Positions 1-12,459 of a DNA stretch of 64,000 nucleotides are shown one piece after another. Every line of letters begins with the position of its first letter. Position 1 is the stretch's first letter. The notes under the pieces are model-generated. The model was given only the letters and a program-made list of their open reading frames with translations, was not told the DNA's origin and searched no databases. Origin of the DNA: Selaginella moellendorffii (lineage: Eukaryota; Streptophyta; Lycopodiopsida; Selaginellales; Selaginellaceae); assembly GCF_000143415.4 (NCBI RefSeq), contig NW_003314440.1, positions 78,895 through 142,894 of the forward strand, written 5' to 3'. A program made the position numbers and the translations under genes.

Positions 1-633
1 TCTCCATGCTTTTGCAAGCTCCACCGCAGCCCGCGTTAGCTGCCATTGCTCACAAGATAAATTTTTTCAAGCTCTCGATCCACGAACAAAGTGCGGTACC
101 TGGCCTGAGATCAAAACAAGCTTTCAGGGGACAAACGGGACTTTTTTTCGTGAGACAGACCAGGGTGTTCTTCCAGCTTCGTCTCCAGCCTTTCAAACAG
201 AGTGAAAGCATCAGCGGTGGCGCCTGCTCGATCAATCAATCCATTGTCATGGCTATGTAAGCTCAATCAAGCAAAGCGCTACCTGCAAAGCCTCCGATCA
301 CATTCTCCCCAATCCTTCGGACCTTACGTACGTTGGGCTTGAGTATCTCGGCGCCCATGGTGACTTGCCCGTCCCCGATTATCACCACCGAGTCATTCTT
401 GCGGATGCAAAGAACCGTGGTCCCGATCATGCCCTTGTCCGAGTGTTGCATTCGCCTGGAGTGACAAGCTTAGAAGAAAGGAGAGAGAAGGAAACAAGTA
501 CCTGGCAACAAAAGAGAATGCTTCGCCAGCTCCTCCTGCTGGAGAAGAAGAGTGTAATTTAGAGCGATGGATGTAAGCGCGACTTACGCAAGTGGAGAGA
601 TGGCAGCCGCGCACGCGCGCGCGCCATTGTCAT
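1..633 (-). CDS. hslV: HslV peptidase, mitochondrial type (3' end off the window)
   Basis: Proteolytic subunit of the bacterial-type HslVU (ClpQY) protease, an N-terminal threonine peptidase. The ATG at 633 opens a short Arg-rich leader that fits a mitochondrial presequence. Small introns follow, then the exon at about 451-287 encodes the mature start [10 protein letters not shown], with the catalytic Thr, and the family stretch DGQVTMG. That exon splices in frame (GGFAG, then [13 protein letters not shown]) to one ending near 180. A further exon at about 40-1 reads [13 protein letters not shown] and runs off the edge. Exact junctions around 180-40 are uncertain. Family identity is secure; organelle targeting is inferred from the leader. 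Confidence 0.85.
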
Positions 634-686
634 CGCTCACACCCGAGCAGCCCTAACTAGGGCAAGCGATAGAAAAATATGGAGTC

Positions 687-2666
687 TTGAGAAGCGCGCG
701 TTCTCTTTGCTCTTGGATGGGATATCATCTGGTAGCAGCAGCAGCAGCAGCGCCATTGGTGCCATCGCTGGACAGGTTTGCCAGCTCCAAATCCATATGT
801 GGGAGAGGCTTAAAATGTGGGAGGAGGAGAGTAGCGGCAGCAGCAGCAATGGTGGCTGCGCCGCCCCAGCCTCAAGTGGAGGAGGCGAGGCAGGGAGTGG
901 AGCTGATGCAGCCCGAGTACTACACAATCGGGCACCTCCGCCACGTCCGAGCATACGGTGTCCACTTCAAGGAAGGGCCGGATGGAGTTGGAGTGTATGC
1001 TGCCAAAGACATGACCGACATTGAGAGGCCAAGGGTGGGTAAGTCTGGATTGCTTTCTGGGACATGAAACTCTGACCAAAGAACTTATCCATCCTTCTCT
1101 CTTCCTCCACAGGTTATACTCGAAGTACCCATGGAGATACTTGTCACCGTGAGCAGCAATCTCCCTTGGATGTTCTTCCCGGATATTGTACCAATCGGTC
1201 ACCCAGTGTTTGATGTTATCAACTCGACTGATCCCGAGGTGAGTGCCAGGGAGTTACACGGTCTCTGTGGACTGAGAGTTTTTTCATTCCAGACTGACTA
1301 CGATATCAGGCTGGGGTGCCTCCTGCTGCTGGCGCTCGAGCAAGACGGCAACTTCTGGAGGCTTTACGGAGACTATCTTCCAAATCAGGCAGAGAGCACG
1401 GACTTGCTTCTTGCAACCGAGGTAAGCTGGTTGTCAGATCTTCTCAAGGAAACCATGGTTTCTCTTTTGTCCCTCAGGAAGAACTTGACGCGCTACAAGA
1501 TTCCGTGCTGTCTCAGTGCATCAAGGACGAGCAGGAGAAGATTCAGAAGAAATGGGAGGAGTGTTTTGTGAGTAGACTTGTAACATTTCCAGAGATCATA
1601 GCTGAGTTTTACTTCCTCGTGGCAGCATCCGGGGGCGCCTTTGAAGCTAAAACGCTTGGCCCGAGACAGCGACAGGTTCAAATGGGCCGTTGGCATGGCA
1701 AGGTCACGCTCGCACACACTCACCATGAAGATCGGTTCTAAAGTCCAAGTTGCCAACATAATCTCCCCCTACGCTGGTAACACCACATACTTTGATGGTC
1801 ATCGTAATTCTCGTTTGTTTTTCTTCTCTCGGTGTGCGTAGATATGCTAAATCACTCGTTTCAACCAACTTGTTCCTTGCGATGGCGAGCCTGCGATCGG
1901 GTGCTCGAAGTGGTGGTCAAGGCCGGGCAGACGATTAGAGAGGGAGACGAGGTTAGTGTGTTTCTTTTTTCTCACACGCAGCTAAAAGTTCCGTGTATGA
2001 GCAGATGACGCTTGACTACTTGCCAAAGAAGCCGACGCGAGACTACATGCACCGGTTTGGCTTCTCTTCACCAGTGGTATAGACAACGCTCTACACAAAC
2101 AACGATGACCAAAGTGGTTCTTTCTTTTGCAGAATCCTTGGAATGTTGTCCAGTTCAGTGGCTCGGTTTCCATCCACAGGGACTCATTCCTATCTGCGTT
2201 TGGGATCAGTGGGCTGGGGCCAAATTACTACCTGAGAGGTATGCGCTGCTCTTTTCAAACCCGTGACAAGCATCTTTGCTGCTCGTCACAGGCACAGACG
2301 ATCCCATGGCAGATGGAGCTGTTCTTGCAGCAGCTCGGATTCTCCCGATGTGGTCGGATGCGGATCTCCCGTTTCTGCCTAGCATGGAAAAGCGAGCCGT
2401 GAGGGAGCTACAGAAGGAATGCCGGCAGCTACTGTCAGCATATCCAAGTAGCTACGAACAAGATGTGAAGCTCATGGGTAAGGAGTCTCTTCTTTCTTGG
2501 TTTTCGGTCTTCGCGTAGCTCACTTTTGGGCTTTCCAACAGCGGCAGCTGGAGAGGACAAGTCCGTGAGATGGAAGTCGGCATTGAAGTACAGGTCTGAT
2601 GAGAAGCTGTTCTTGAGAAAGGTGGTGAGGATCTTGGATGTCTACTTGTCCAGACTTTTGTATTGA
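687..2666 (+). CDS. PTAC14: SET-domain protein, pTAC14 homologue
   Basis: Chloroplast-nucleoid SET-domain protein. pTAC14 is a component of the plastid-encoded RNA polymerase complex in Arabidopsis. About ten small exons give a chain closely following pTAC14: an Ala-rich N-terminus suited to a transit peptide, then PWMFFPDIVPIGHP, INSTDPE, LLLATE, KRLARDSDRFKWAVG, the SET core DMLNHSFQPTCSLRW at about 1840-1890, GFSSPV, NPWN, and the C-terminal FLPSMEKRAVRELQKECR. It ends YLSRLLY and TGA at 2664-2666, close to the usual pTAC14 end. The first ATG at 687 is used; 759 or later is possible because the N-terminus is poorly conserved. The stop lies inside the 5' end of the next PPR reading frame. 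Confidence 0.88.
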
Positions 2667-4782
2667 GTTGGCTCCTCACGCCCCAAAGAATGCGAAACAG
2701 CATGAGAACCGTTACTACGCTCGAATGCTCCGCGACTGCTACAATAGCACGGATGATCCAGCGGACGTTATCCTGTGGAAAGGGAAGGGGATATTGGAGG
2801 AGATCAAGACGGCCGGGGTGGGATTGGATTCTTTCCTTGGGAATCACGTAGTGGACATGTACCTTCGTTGCGGTTGCTTGGAGGATGCGCGCCGGACAAT
2901 GGATGAAATGCCATGCAGGGACGTCATTTTGTGGACCAACATGATTGCAGCATTTGCCCAGTCTGGGCAACACAGAAAAGCAGTTGGGATGCTTCACGAG
3001 ATGCAGCTTGACGGCGTCATGCCCGACGGCTTCACATTCACCACGGTTGTCAATGCCTGCGCTGGAGGCAAGCGAGCCTTGCTGCTGCCCATAGGAAGGA
3101 GAATCCACGCTCGAATCCGAGACTGTGGCCTGGCCTCTCACGTCGTGATTGCCACAGCGTTGGTGAAGATGTACGCAGCACACGGATGTGTGGGAGAAGC
3201 AGTAGATGCGTTTGAAGCAATCGAGCTGCAAAAAAGGGACGTGGTGTCTTGGACTGGTATCATCACCGCATTTGCCGACAACGGGCATTCGCAGGAGGCG
3301 TTAAGCCTGTACCGGAGAATGCAGCTCGAGGGGATGGCGCCGGACAAGGTAACCTTTGTGGCGTTGCTCAATTCCCCCGAGTTAAGCCTCGCCCAAGGCC
3401 GCATGCTCCACTCGCACATTCTGGAGTTCGATGGAGGCAGAGACCTCGTCATGGAGACCGCTGTCGTCAACATGTACGCCAAATGCGGCAGCCTGCAAGA
3501 AGCGCGAGCGGTGTTTGAGCGCATGGAGCAACCAAACGTGGTAACCTGGACCTCCATCATCTCTGTCACCTCCCAGAGCGGCCATTCTCTCGAAGCGCTG
3601 CTGCTATACCGCCGGATGCTGCTGTCGGGTGCCAAGCCCAACGCCGTTACTCTCGCCACCGTCGCCTCGGCATGCGCTGCGGTGGCGGCGCTCGGCCAGG
3701 CACGCTTCTGCCACTCACACGTTCGCGAGGCCGGCGTTGCCGAAGACCCCGTCGTGCAAAACGCCCTGGTGAGCATGTATGGGAGATGTGGGGCTCTTGA
3801 CCATGCTGCCGGCATCTTTTTCACGTCCAGCTCCGCCCCCGCTAACCTCGTCTCGTGGAACTCCATGCTCGCCGCATTTGCCCAGCAGGGCCATCCTGCC
3901 GCGCTGTGGCTCTTCTCACACATGCTCCTCGCAGGCATTTCGCCCGACGCCATCACCTTGACTAGCCTCCTCGCCACCTGCGCCCGCCACCCAGCGCTGC
4001 TGAAAACCGGCTGCTCCCTCTACGCGGCCATGCTTCATGGCACCGACTTCGCCGTGCCAGTCTCCACTCAGCACTGCGGCTGCATTGTGGACTTGCTGGC
4101 TCGCTCCGGCTATCTCGGCTATGCGGAGCGTTTCATCACGAGCATGATGCCGTGCGCGCCAGACGACATAGTGTGGATGAGCCTGGTGGGTGCTTGCAGG
4201 AATTATGGTGACTGGGAGCGCGGGCGACGAGCTGCGCAGCGAGTTATGGAACTCAATCCGGCCTACGTCGGGGCCTACATCCTCATGTCCAACATGTACG
4301 CGGCGCAAGGGAGATGGGACGATGCTGCCGGTGTTAGAGAGCTCATGGCTCGTCGGGGCTTAGCCAAGGAAGCCGGGTGGAGCTCCATCGAGGTGAGGAA
4401 CAAAGTCCATGTCTTCACTGCCAAGGATTGCTCGCATCCCAAGAGTGAAGCCATCTATGCGGAGCTCCACCGCCTGGCGCTGCTTCTCAAGGGCGCCGGT
4501 TACGTTCCAAACACGAGCCTCGTTCTGCAAGACGTCGAGGAGGAGCTCAAGGAGCAGCTGCTCTTCTGCCACAGTGAAAAGCTGGCAATTGCTTTTGGGG
4601 TGGTCAGTAGTACTAAGCCCCGTAGCACGCTTCGGATCATCAAGAACCTTCGCATGTGTGGTGATTGCCACAATGCATTCAAGCTCCTGTCGAGCATCCT
4701 CGAAAGAGAGATTGTCGTCAGGGACACCAAGCGCTTCCACCACTTTTTACACGGCCGCTGCCACTGTGGAGATTACTGGTAA
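2638..4782 (+). CDS. PLS-class PPR protein with DYW domain
   Basis: Intronless pentatricopeptide repeat protein (up to 714 aa) expected to act in organellar C-to-U RNA editing. Tandem repeats run from about residue 60 to 480 (VVDMYLRCGCLEDARR, then ALVKMYAAHG and similar), followed by E motifs and a full DYW deaminase-like domain. That domain has the HSE zinc/catalytic signature (CHSEKLAIAFG), the CGDCHN cluster and the terminal CGDYW. The first in-frame ATG (2638) overlaps the last 29 bases of the pTAC14-like gene. The next in-frame ATG (2725) would avoid this. The N-terminus has no obvious transit peptide, so an unseen upstream exon is possible. The target RNA cannot be told from sequence by eye. 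Confidence 0.9.
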   Translation: MSTCPDFCIELAPHAPKNAKQHENRYYARMLRDCYNSTDDPADVILWKGKGILEEIKTAGVGLDSFLGNHVVDMYLRCGCLEDARRTMDEMPCRDVILWTNMIAAFAQSGQHRKAVGMLHEMQLDGVMPDGFTFTTVVNACAGGKRALLLPIGRRIHARIRDCGLASHVVIATALVKMYAAHGCVGEAVDAFEAIELQKRDVVSWTGIITAFADNGHSQEALSLYRRMQLEGMAPDKVTFVALLNSPELSLAQGRMLHSHILEFDGGRDLVMETAVVNMYAKCGSLQEARAVFERMEQPNVVTWTSIISVTSQSGHSLEALLLYRRMLLSGAKPNAVTLATVASACAAVAALGQARFCHSHVREAGVAEDPVVQNALVSMYGRCGALDHAAGIFFTSSSAPANLVSWNSMLAAFAQQGHPAALWLFSHMLLAGISPDAITLTSLLATCARHPALLKTGCSLYAAMLHGTDFAVPVSTQHCGCIVDLLARSGYLGYAERFITSMMPCAPDDIVWMSLVGACRNYGDWERGRRAAQRVMELNPAYVGAYILMSNMYAAQGRWDDAAGVRELMARRGLAKEAGWSSIEVRNKVHVFTAKDCSHPKSEAIYAELHRLALLLKGAGYVPNTSLVLQDVEEELKEQLLFCHSEKLAIAFGVVSSTKPRSTLRIIKNLRMCGDCHNAFKLLSSILEREIVVRDTKRFHHFLHGRCHCGDYW

Positions 4783-5230
4783 AATGTATAAAAAACATGG
4801 ACGTTAACTTCTTGCTTTGGCAAATCACCCTCATAACCTCAGTCAACTCAAGTCGAGTCGCGCGCGAGCTGGCCGTTGAACGGCGCGCCGCCTACTTTGA
4901 CCAACTACGGTAGGCCGTGCACCTCCGTAGCGTGCCGTGCTGTACACTCCAAGTACGGCGCAGAGAAGAACAATTCATTTCGGAGATTACTGCTAACACA
5001 CACAAGTGATACAAGAGCAGCAAGCACATTAGATAGGTAACTCTCAAGGTACAAAAAAGGAGAAAAAAAAAGCAACCAGCCACTTTGGTGTCATACTAGC
5101 TAGCTTACCAACACCAGCATTGAGAATTAAGGATAAAAAGGAAGACCACCAGCGGCAGCTTGATGGACACCTGTTAAGAAGAAGATGATCCCACCCAGCT
5201 CTCTCTCTCTCTTCCAGTCTGGGGCACAGG
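4783..5230. other. Intergenic between two convergent genes
   Basis: About 450 bp between the PPR stop (+) and the kinase stop (-). It presumably holds both 3' UTRs. I see no reading frame with family resemblance, no RNA gene and no repeat beyond A-rich runs near 5055-5075. Confidence 0.6.
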
Positions 5231-7163
<1,933 letters not shown>

Positions 7164-7952
7164 ACGCTGCTCTTGCCTCCTCCTCGTTGGTGGTGGTGCT
7201 GCCGCTTATCCAGTCACTAGGAGGAGCTGCCCACGCACAAGATTTGCCATGCCATGTTAGCAAAATGGACATCCAGATCCAAGTATGCCACCAAAAACCC
7301 TACACCGAGCAGCAAGCAATGGAAGATAGCGAGAGGCAAGCACGCAAACAAGGAGAGGGTTAACCGCAAATCGCAAGGAAAGAGCGAGCGAGCGAAGAGA
7401 GAGAGAGAGAGAGAGAGAGACCTGAGACGAACAAGCTCTTGGCGCCGCGCATCACATGTGTATTCTACCACACCTCCCATCCATGGCGGCCGCGCCCTCG
7501 CCCTCTGCCCTCGCCCTCCTCCGCCGCCGTCGTTACCTAGCAAGCGCCAAGATGAAGCCCCTCTCCCTCCTCACCCGCCATTCATCTCCATCCCGCCCCA
7601 GTCGCCGGAAATGGGAGGGGATCTCGCCAGATCTCGCCCGCCACGACCTATCCCCTTGCGCGCCCTGTGATTAGAGAGGAGTGTGTGTGTGTGTGTGATG
7701 CGTGGGGCTTGGAGGAGAGAGGGGACGAGCGAGAGAGAGAGAGAGAGAGACAAGGGAAGGGAGAAAATAGGGGTCAATATGGTCGCACCCCTTCTTTCTT
7801 CCCACTGCCTTGCTAGCCTATCATGTTTCTCGCCATTTATGTGAATTTCTTTTTTTCCCTGGAATAGTTTTATTTCACTTGACGCTAGCGGTATATTTTC
7901 CATGCCACCGGTATATTCTCCTTGCAACCGATATATTCTTATGACGGCTAAG
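7164..7952. promoter_or_regulatory. Kinase 5' region with GA and TG microsatellites
   Basis: This 789-bp stretch lies upstream of the kinase ATG and downstream of the next minus-strand gene. It contains (GA)n runs at about 7398-7421 and 7728-7750 and a short (TG)n near 7681-7698. CT-rich runs on the transcribed strand are typical of plant 5' leaders and core promoters. No supported gene is seen. Confidence 0.5.
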
Positions 7953-9086
7953 CTAGCAGCAGTGCTGCCACGGGTGCTCGACGTTGACAATGACGTCCCT
8001 GACGGAGGCGAGTGGCCGCTGGTGCGGGATGGGCGAGAAGTGGAGCAGCTCCGCGGTCTTGCCGTCGCCGGGGACGATGTCGCCGGGCTCCACCGCCACG
8101 GGCTTGAATCGCTGCATCTCCAGCCCGTGGAGCGCCTTGGCCGGGTCGGGCCCGGGCGGCCTCGGCCTCGCGGGCTCCACCGGCGCGGGCAGCCGCCGCC
8201 AGTCCACAATGTTGAAGTCTGGCACGCCGCTGGAGCGGGCCTGGAGGAAGAGCTTGCGCAGAGTCTGCCGCCACCTGTGAAAGTTCTCAATCTTGAGCAG
8301 TGGCGGCATCAAAGTTTGGGAGAGCGCGAGCGAGATCGAGACGACGAACCTGGCCAAGTCATCCTCGTGCTTGAATTGTCTTCCGTAGAAGCTGTCCTCG
8401 TACTCCATGGTGAAGATGTCGTATTTGACGGCACTCCGGTTGGAGAAGGTCCTGCCGTGGGGTTTCACGCGGAAAAACTCGTCGCGCAGCTTCTCCTTGT
8501 CCCACGCCTCCTCCCTCTTGCACACGAGCTTGTACTCCTCGTACGCTCGCGCCACCTTGTTACACGCCAGAATCTCCTGTGCATGTACACACACACACAT
8601 ACGCAATACAATCGATCAGTATATAGATCCTATATCGGTCGCTCGTGTTTGTAATTCCCAGAAACTCGATCGATCTATACCTTGTCCCTGCCTCGCCTCT
8701 TGTCGTGAATCTCCCGGATGAAGCCATCCACGTCCTTGTTGAGCCGCTCCTCCTCCGGGGCGTAGTATGTGCACTCCCTCAACGGCTCCACCATGCACGA
8801 CGTCTTGTAAACCGGATGCCTCTGGAAGCCGAAGGTGCGCGCCGCTATCCTCCGCTTGGACATGATATCCTGCAATGCAGCAACGTTAACGTTGTTGGGG
8901 GATCGATCACGATCGCGCACATTTGATCATTTTTTATCGCATTTGATCCCATGTCGAGAGAGAAAGCTATCGAACCTGGTCGCTCCCATTGTAGCTGCAG
9001 TAGTGGCAACGCTCCTTGTAGGTGCGCGGCTGCTCCGAAAAGGCCCACTTACCGCCACTCTTGCGAGGATCGCCAAAGTACGGCAT
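7953..9086 (-). CDS. Unrecognised conserved-looking protein, 283 aa
   Basis: Four exons at 9086-8976, 8869-8681, 8576-8350 and 8274-7953 join in frame with GT-AG introns to give 283 aa. The start ATG at 9086 has an in-frame stop 12 nt upstream. Residues 1-37 include a CHYC pair. The middle is charged (KEILACNKVARAYEEYKLV, KREEAWDKEKLRDEFFRVK) and the end is Pro-rich (PVEPARPRPPGPDP). No signal peptide, membrane segment or enzyme motif is visible. The style (short basic segments, NRSAVKYDIFTMEYEDS) loosely recalls cilia/axoneme-associated proteins, and lycophytes have flagellate sperm, but that is only a guess. It is divergent from the PPPDE gene, with 176 bp between start codons. Confidence 0.7.
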
Positions 9087-9262
9087 TGGGGCATCTCACT
9101 GCTGCTGCGCCGGCCACCGACGACTGCGATTGCGACTGCGACGGCGACGGTGACGGCGGCACCAGAATGTCGCTTGGCCATGTGTATGGACACTCGACAA
9201 GGTATATTTCTTCTTCCCGGGCTACGTGGCAGAGTGTGGCAAAGTTAGGGTTCTTGCGGGAG

Positions 9263-10126
9263 ATGGGGCTCACCAATTTCTACCAGCAGCTCGGATCCAC
9301 CTCCTCCTCCTCCTCGCCGTCTCCATCTCCCTCGCCCTCGCCAGAGCCACACAAGGAGAGCGTGCCGGTCTTCCTCAACGTCTACGATCTCACCGCCTAC
9401 AATGACTACGCCTACTGGTTTGGGCTGGGCATCTTCCACAGCGGCGTCGAAGGTGAGTGTGTGTGAGAGTCGGCATTGTTCCAACGAGTGGGGCGTGGCA
9501 GTGCACGGCGTGGAGTATGCGTTCGGGGCTCACGAGTTCCCAACCAGCGGCGTCTTCGAAGTGGAGCCGCGCAGATGCCCCGGTTTCATGTTCCGGACGA
9601 GCATCCGGCTGGGCAGCACCACCATGGGGCCGCTCCAGCTCCGGCAGTTCGTCGAGACCGTGGCTTCGCACTACAACGGTGACACTTACCACTTGCTGCT
9701 CAAGAACTGCAACCATTTCAGCGAAGACATCACCATGCGCCTCGTCAAACACCCGATCCCGTCCTGGGTGAACCGCGTCGCCAGAATCGGTGAGTGCCTC
9801 GACCACCACGTCTTTACTCTTCTTTGGTTCTAAAGTTTCATCGTCTCCATTCACCAGGCTGGCTCTGCAGATGCTTCCTCCCAGAGTGCTTGCAGCTCAC
9901 CGCCGCCCAACAGATCTGCGAGATCGAGGAGGAAGACAGTGCCCAAGGTGAGCGCGAGCGCGAGCTTACTTTCCTTTTACTCCTTTGCTCACACTTCCAT
10001 GGCACCCGTGCAGAGGAAAACGGCGATAGCACGGCTTGTAAACCAGCAAAAGACGACGAGCACTTGATGGTTTCAGAAGAGACCATCAAAGCCATGCTGC
10101 AACAAGAGCGTACAGCATTGATTTGA
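9263..10126 (+). CDS. PPPDE/DeSI-like cysteine isopeptidase
   Basis: PPPDE-domain protein of the DeSI family (predicted deubiquitinating or deSUMOylating thiol peptidase). Four exons are used. The domain starts at PVFLNVYDLT. The catalytic His is in GIFHSGVEVHGVEYAFG, joined across intron 1. The catalytic Cys is in LLLKNCNHFSED. A Ser/Pro-rich linker precedes the domain. The C-terminus after GWLCRCFLPECLQ is acidic and low complexity. ATG 9263 is chosen because it directly precedes conserved sequence and follows a TAGGGTT leader-like motif; in-frame codons continue upstream to about 9167. It shares a short divergent promoter with the minus-strand gene. Confidence 0.88.
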
Positions 10127-10306
10127 TTCTTTCCTGCACAGTGCGTTGGCGATACTTTTTTTCGTTTCGCTGCCTCATGCACGGCATTTCCCCGCTCCGG
10201 GAGGGTGTGTTTAAGAAGTGGATGCCGAGATGAGAGCTTAAATCGAATCAATCCATCAGCTACTTAGCAGCGGTTAAGCCTAAAGGCAGCAGCACAAGCA
10301 GCAGGG

Positions 10307-10857
10307 ATGCTGGTTCTCCGTGGTTTGGAAACACCATCCTTCGCTCGGAACTTTGGACCAGCCTCAGGTTTGCGTATCCATCCATCGGCTATGGCGCTTG
10401 AATGTTCTTGGCAGGCAGCCATGGAGTGCCAAGGGGAACAATTCGAGATAAGAGCCTGTCATGGCGTCGGCGGATAAGATCAACGATTTGTTCCAGCAAG
10501 GAACACCAGGAACAACATAGCGAGGATGACGAGCTTCTTCGAGGGATGCAGGAAGACTTGAGACGCATGGATGCTCCAGCTAGTTTCCAAGCCGACCAGT
10601 CTTCGTCATTCACGGACAAGGATTCTCGCATTCCATTGCGAGAGGTCGTGGACAAGGCCCTGATTGTGGACTTTTTCTTCATTGTGGTGGCACTGGGATG
10701 GCTTCTGGCTGGATTGGGCGAGAAAGCGGCATTCAACTCGTCCACACTTCTCGATTCCTGGTACCCACTGTGGCCGTTACTCTTCCAGCCAGCGCTCGGT
10801 TTTTTCATGGCCGGCGTGCTCTTGTCGGTCGTCTTTCCACGCAAGGAGAACAAGTAG
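10307..10857 (+). CDS. Small membrane protein with two C-terminal TM segments
   Basis: Two exons (10307-10367, 10415-10857) give 167 aa. The N-terminus (MLVLRGLETPSFARNFGPAS) is basic and hydroxylated like an organellar presequence, followed by a charged middle. Two hydrophobic segments follow: ALIVDFFFIVVALGWLLAGL at about residues 106-125 and LWPLLFQPALGFFMAGVLLS at about 141-160, ending in a basic tail. I do not recognise the family. A plastid envelope or thylakoid location is plausible but unproven. Only 58 bp separate its stop from the next start. Confidence 0.65.
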
Positions 10858-10915
10858 AGTTCCAGTTCTAGGGAAGGAATTTGTTTTTTAAGGTCAAAAG
10901 GAAGGGAACGCGATC

Positions 10916-11595
10916 ATGGAGGCGCCGGCTTCGTCCGACAGTGCCACCGAATTCAGCTTCTTTCAGGCATGAATGAAATCTTTTGTGTCTTGTCGTTGTT
11001 GTGATAGCAAGCGCTCCATCTCCAGGAGAAAGCTCCCGAGCCGGAACCCACAATTGACAACACCGAGTCTTCAAAGGCAATGCCGCCGCCAAAGCAGAGA
11101 AACAAGGTTCCGTTTGAGAAAGGCTTCAGCCAGATGGACTGGCTCAAGCTCACCCAGAGCCATCCAGATCTAGCAGGTTGGCCGTGCTCAAGCGCTCTCC
11201 TTCATGTCTATACCACTACTTCTTTGCGCAGGGCTCAAGGGGCGATCCAACAGGAGAATGATAGCTATGGAGGAAGTAAAGCAACACAGGAAGCAAGACG
11301 ATGCATGGACAGTTCTACGCGGTCGGGTGTACAACATCACGCCTTACCTCAACTTCCACCCAGGAGGTAATCGAAGAAAGAGTGTGAGTTTGCTTTGGCT
11401 CACGAGAAGGTGTGTTTGACAGGCCTGGACATGCTGATGAAGGCAGCAGGCAAAGATTGCACTTCTCTCTTCAGTAAGTTGATTTGTTTTCTTGGCCCTG
11501 TGCTCAAAGCTTTGTTTGCTCCAGACAAATACCACGCTTGGGTGAATGCCGAGTTCCTCCTGGAGAGATGCCTCTTGGGCGCTCTAGAACAATAG
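10916..11595 (+). CDS. RLF: Cytochrome b5-domain protein, RLF-like
   Basis: Heme-binding cytochrome b5-type protein closely resembling Arabidopsis RLF (REDUCED LATERAL ROOT FORMATION). Conserved pieces are [20 protein letters not shown], then [19 protein letters not shown], then the heme-binding core [14 protein letters not shown] and [13 protein letters not shown] with the second axial His. The first intron appears to use a GC donor (after EFSFFQ) because the normal frame stops at once. The other introns are GT-AG and about 50-60 bp. It ends LLGALEQ, stop at 11593-11595. A soluble protein is predicted. Confidence 0.88.
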
Positions 11596-11684
11596 CAATA
11601 TAGCAAGCGCATTCTTTGAATGATTCATGATTCATTTAACTCGAACTTCCCTTTACCTCCTACCTAGGGTTTCCATTCTCAGGC

Positions 11685-12317
11685 ATGAAGTATTTCCTAA
11701 GCGCTGTGCACAAGGCGTTCAAGGAAGGGGGATTAGCACAGGCCTGGCGAGAAGCAAAGAAGGAGGGCATCTTGTGAGTATAGCTTGAGTTCTTTTCTCT
11801 CTGACAAAATTGTGCCTGTAGGAACTGTATCGTAGATGGAAATCTCTTGTAAGTTCTCATTTCACTTGGTAGTGCTGCTAGATCTGACTAGAGCTCTTGT
11901 AGGCTCACAAAGATGTGGGGGAACAAAGACACCCGGCTGGTGGGCATTGACAAATTCGGGAACAAGTACTTCGAGAAGCCCAGTGGCACCGCAGGTATGT
12001 CTTGGCATTCACAGCCAGAATGAAAGAATGGAGCTTCAGGGCGCACGCGATGGGTGGAGTACGCGGACAAGAAATACTACAACGCCTCGAACGTTCCCCC
12101 CGAGTGGCATGGCTGGCTCCACTACGTGACCGATCACACGGCGGAGCAGCTGGAAGATCTGCGACCCAAGCGCTACGGCCTGGAGCACCAACCCAATCGA
12201 ACTGGCGAGGGCGAGCAGTACATATACCACTCCAAGGGCCATGTCCTCAGCCCAAACCAGCGAGATTGGAGCCGATACGATCCTTGGAAGAAGGCCGACG
12301 CGGCCCCCATGTCTTGA
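11685..12317 (+). CDS. NDUFA12: Mitochondrial complex I subunit NDUFA12 (B17.2)
   Basis: Accessory subunit of NADH:ubiquinone oxidoreductase in the mitochondrial inner membrane. The spliced chain reads MKYFLSAVHKAFKEGG, LLTKMWGNKDTRLVGIDKFG, NKYFEKPSGTAGRTRWVEYA, PPEWHGWLHYVTDHTAEQ and ends KADAAPMS. This is full-family length (about 155-160 aa) with the diagnostic R-W-V-E and PPEWHGWLH motifs. It has four small exons. The start is 90 bp after the RLF-like stop. Confidence 0.93.
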
Positions 12318-12322
12318 GAGTT

Positions 12323-12410
12323 AGCGTGTTTAGAGACACTGTCGCAAAGGCAAGCAAAGAGAATAAAGCGTGTTTAGAGACACTGTCGCAAAGGCAAGCA
12401 AAGGGAATAA
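12323..12410. repeat. 44-bp tandem duplication between genes
   Basis: Two near-identical 44-bp units (12323-12366 and 12367-12410, one visible difference) lie in the 142 bp between the NDUFA12 stop and the ATG18 start, so they are in the 3' UTR and/or the next promoter. No function is evident. Confidence 0.85.
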
Positions 12411-12459
12411 AGCAAAGCAAGAAAACGAAGAGCTCATAACTTAGGGTTCTTGGTTGTGG

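Noticed and set aside
12324-12410. Telomere-related origin of the 44-bp duplication (contains GTTTAG)
   Set aside because: Single GTTTAG occurrences without tandem TTTAGGG units; ordinary local duplication.
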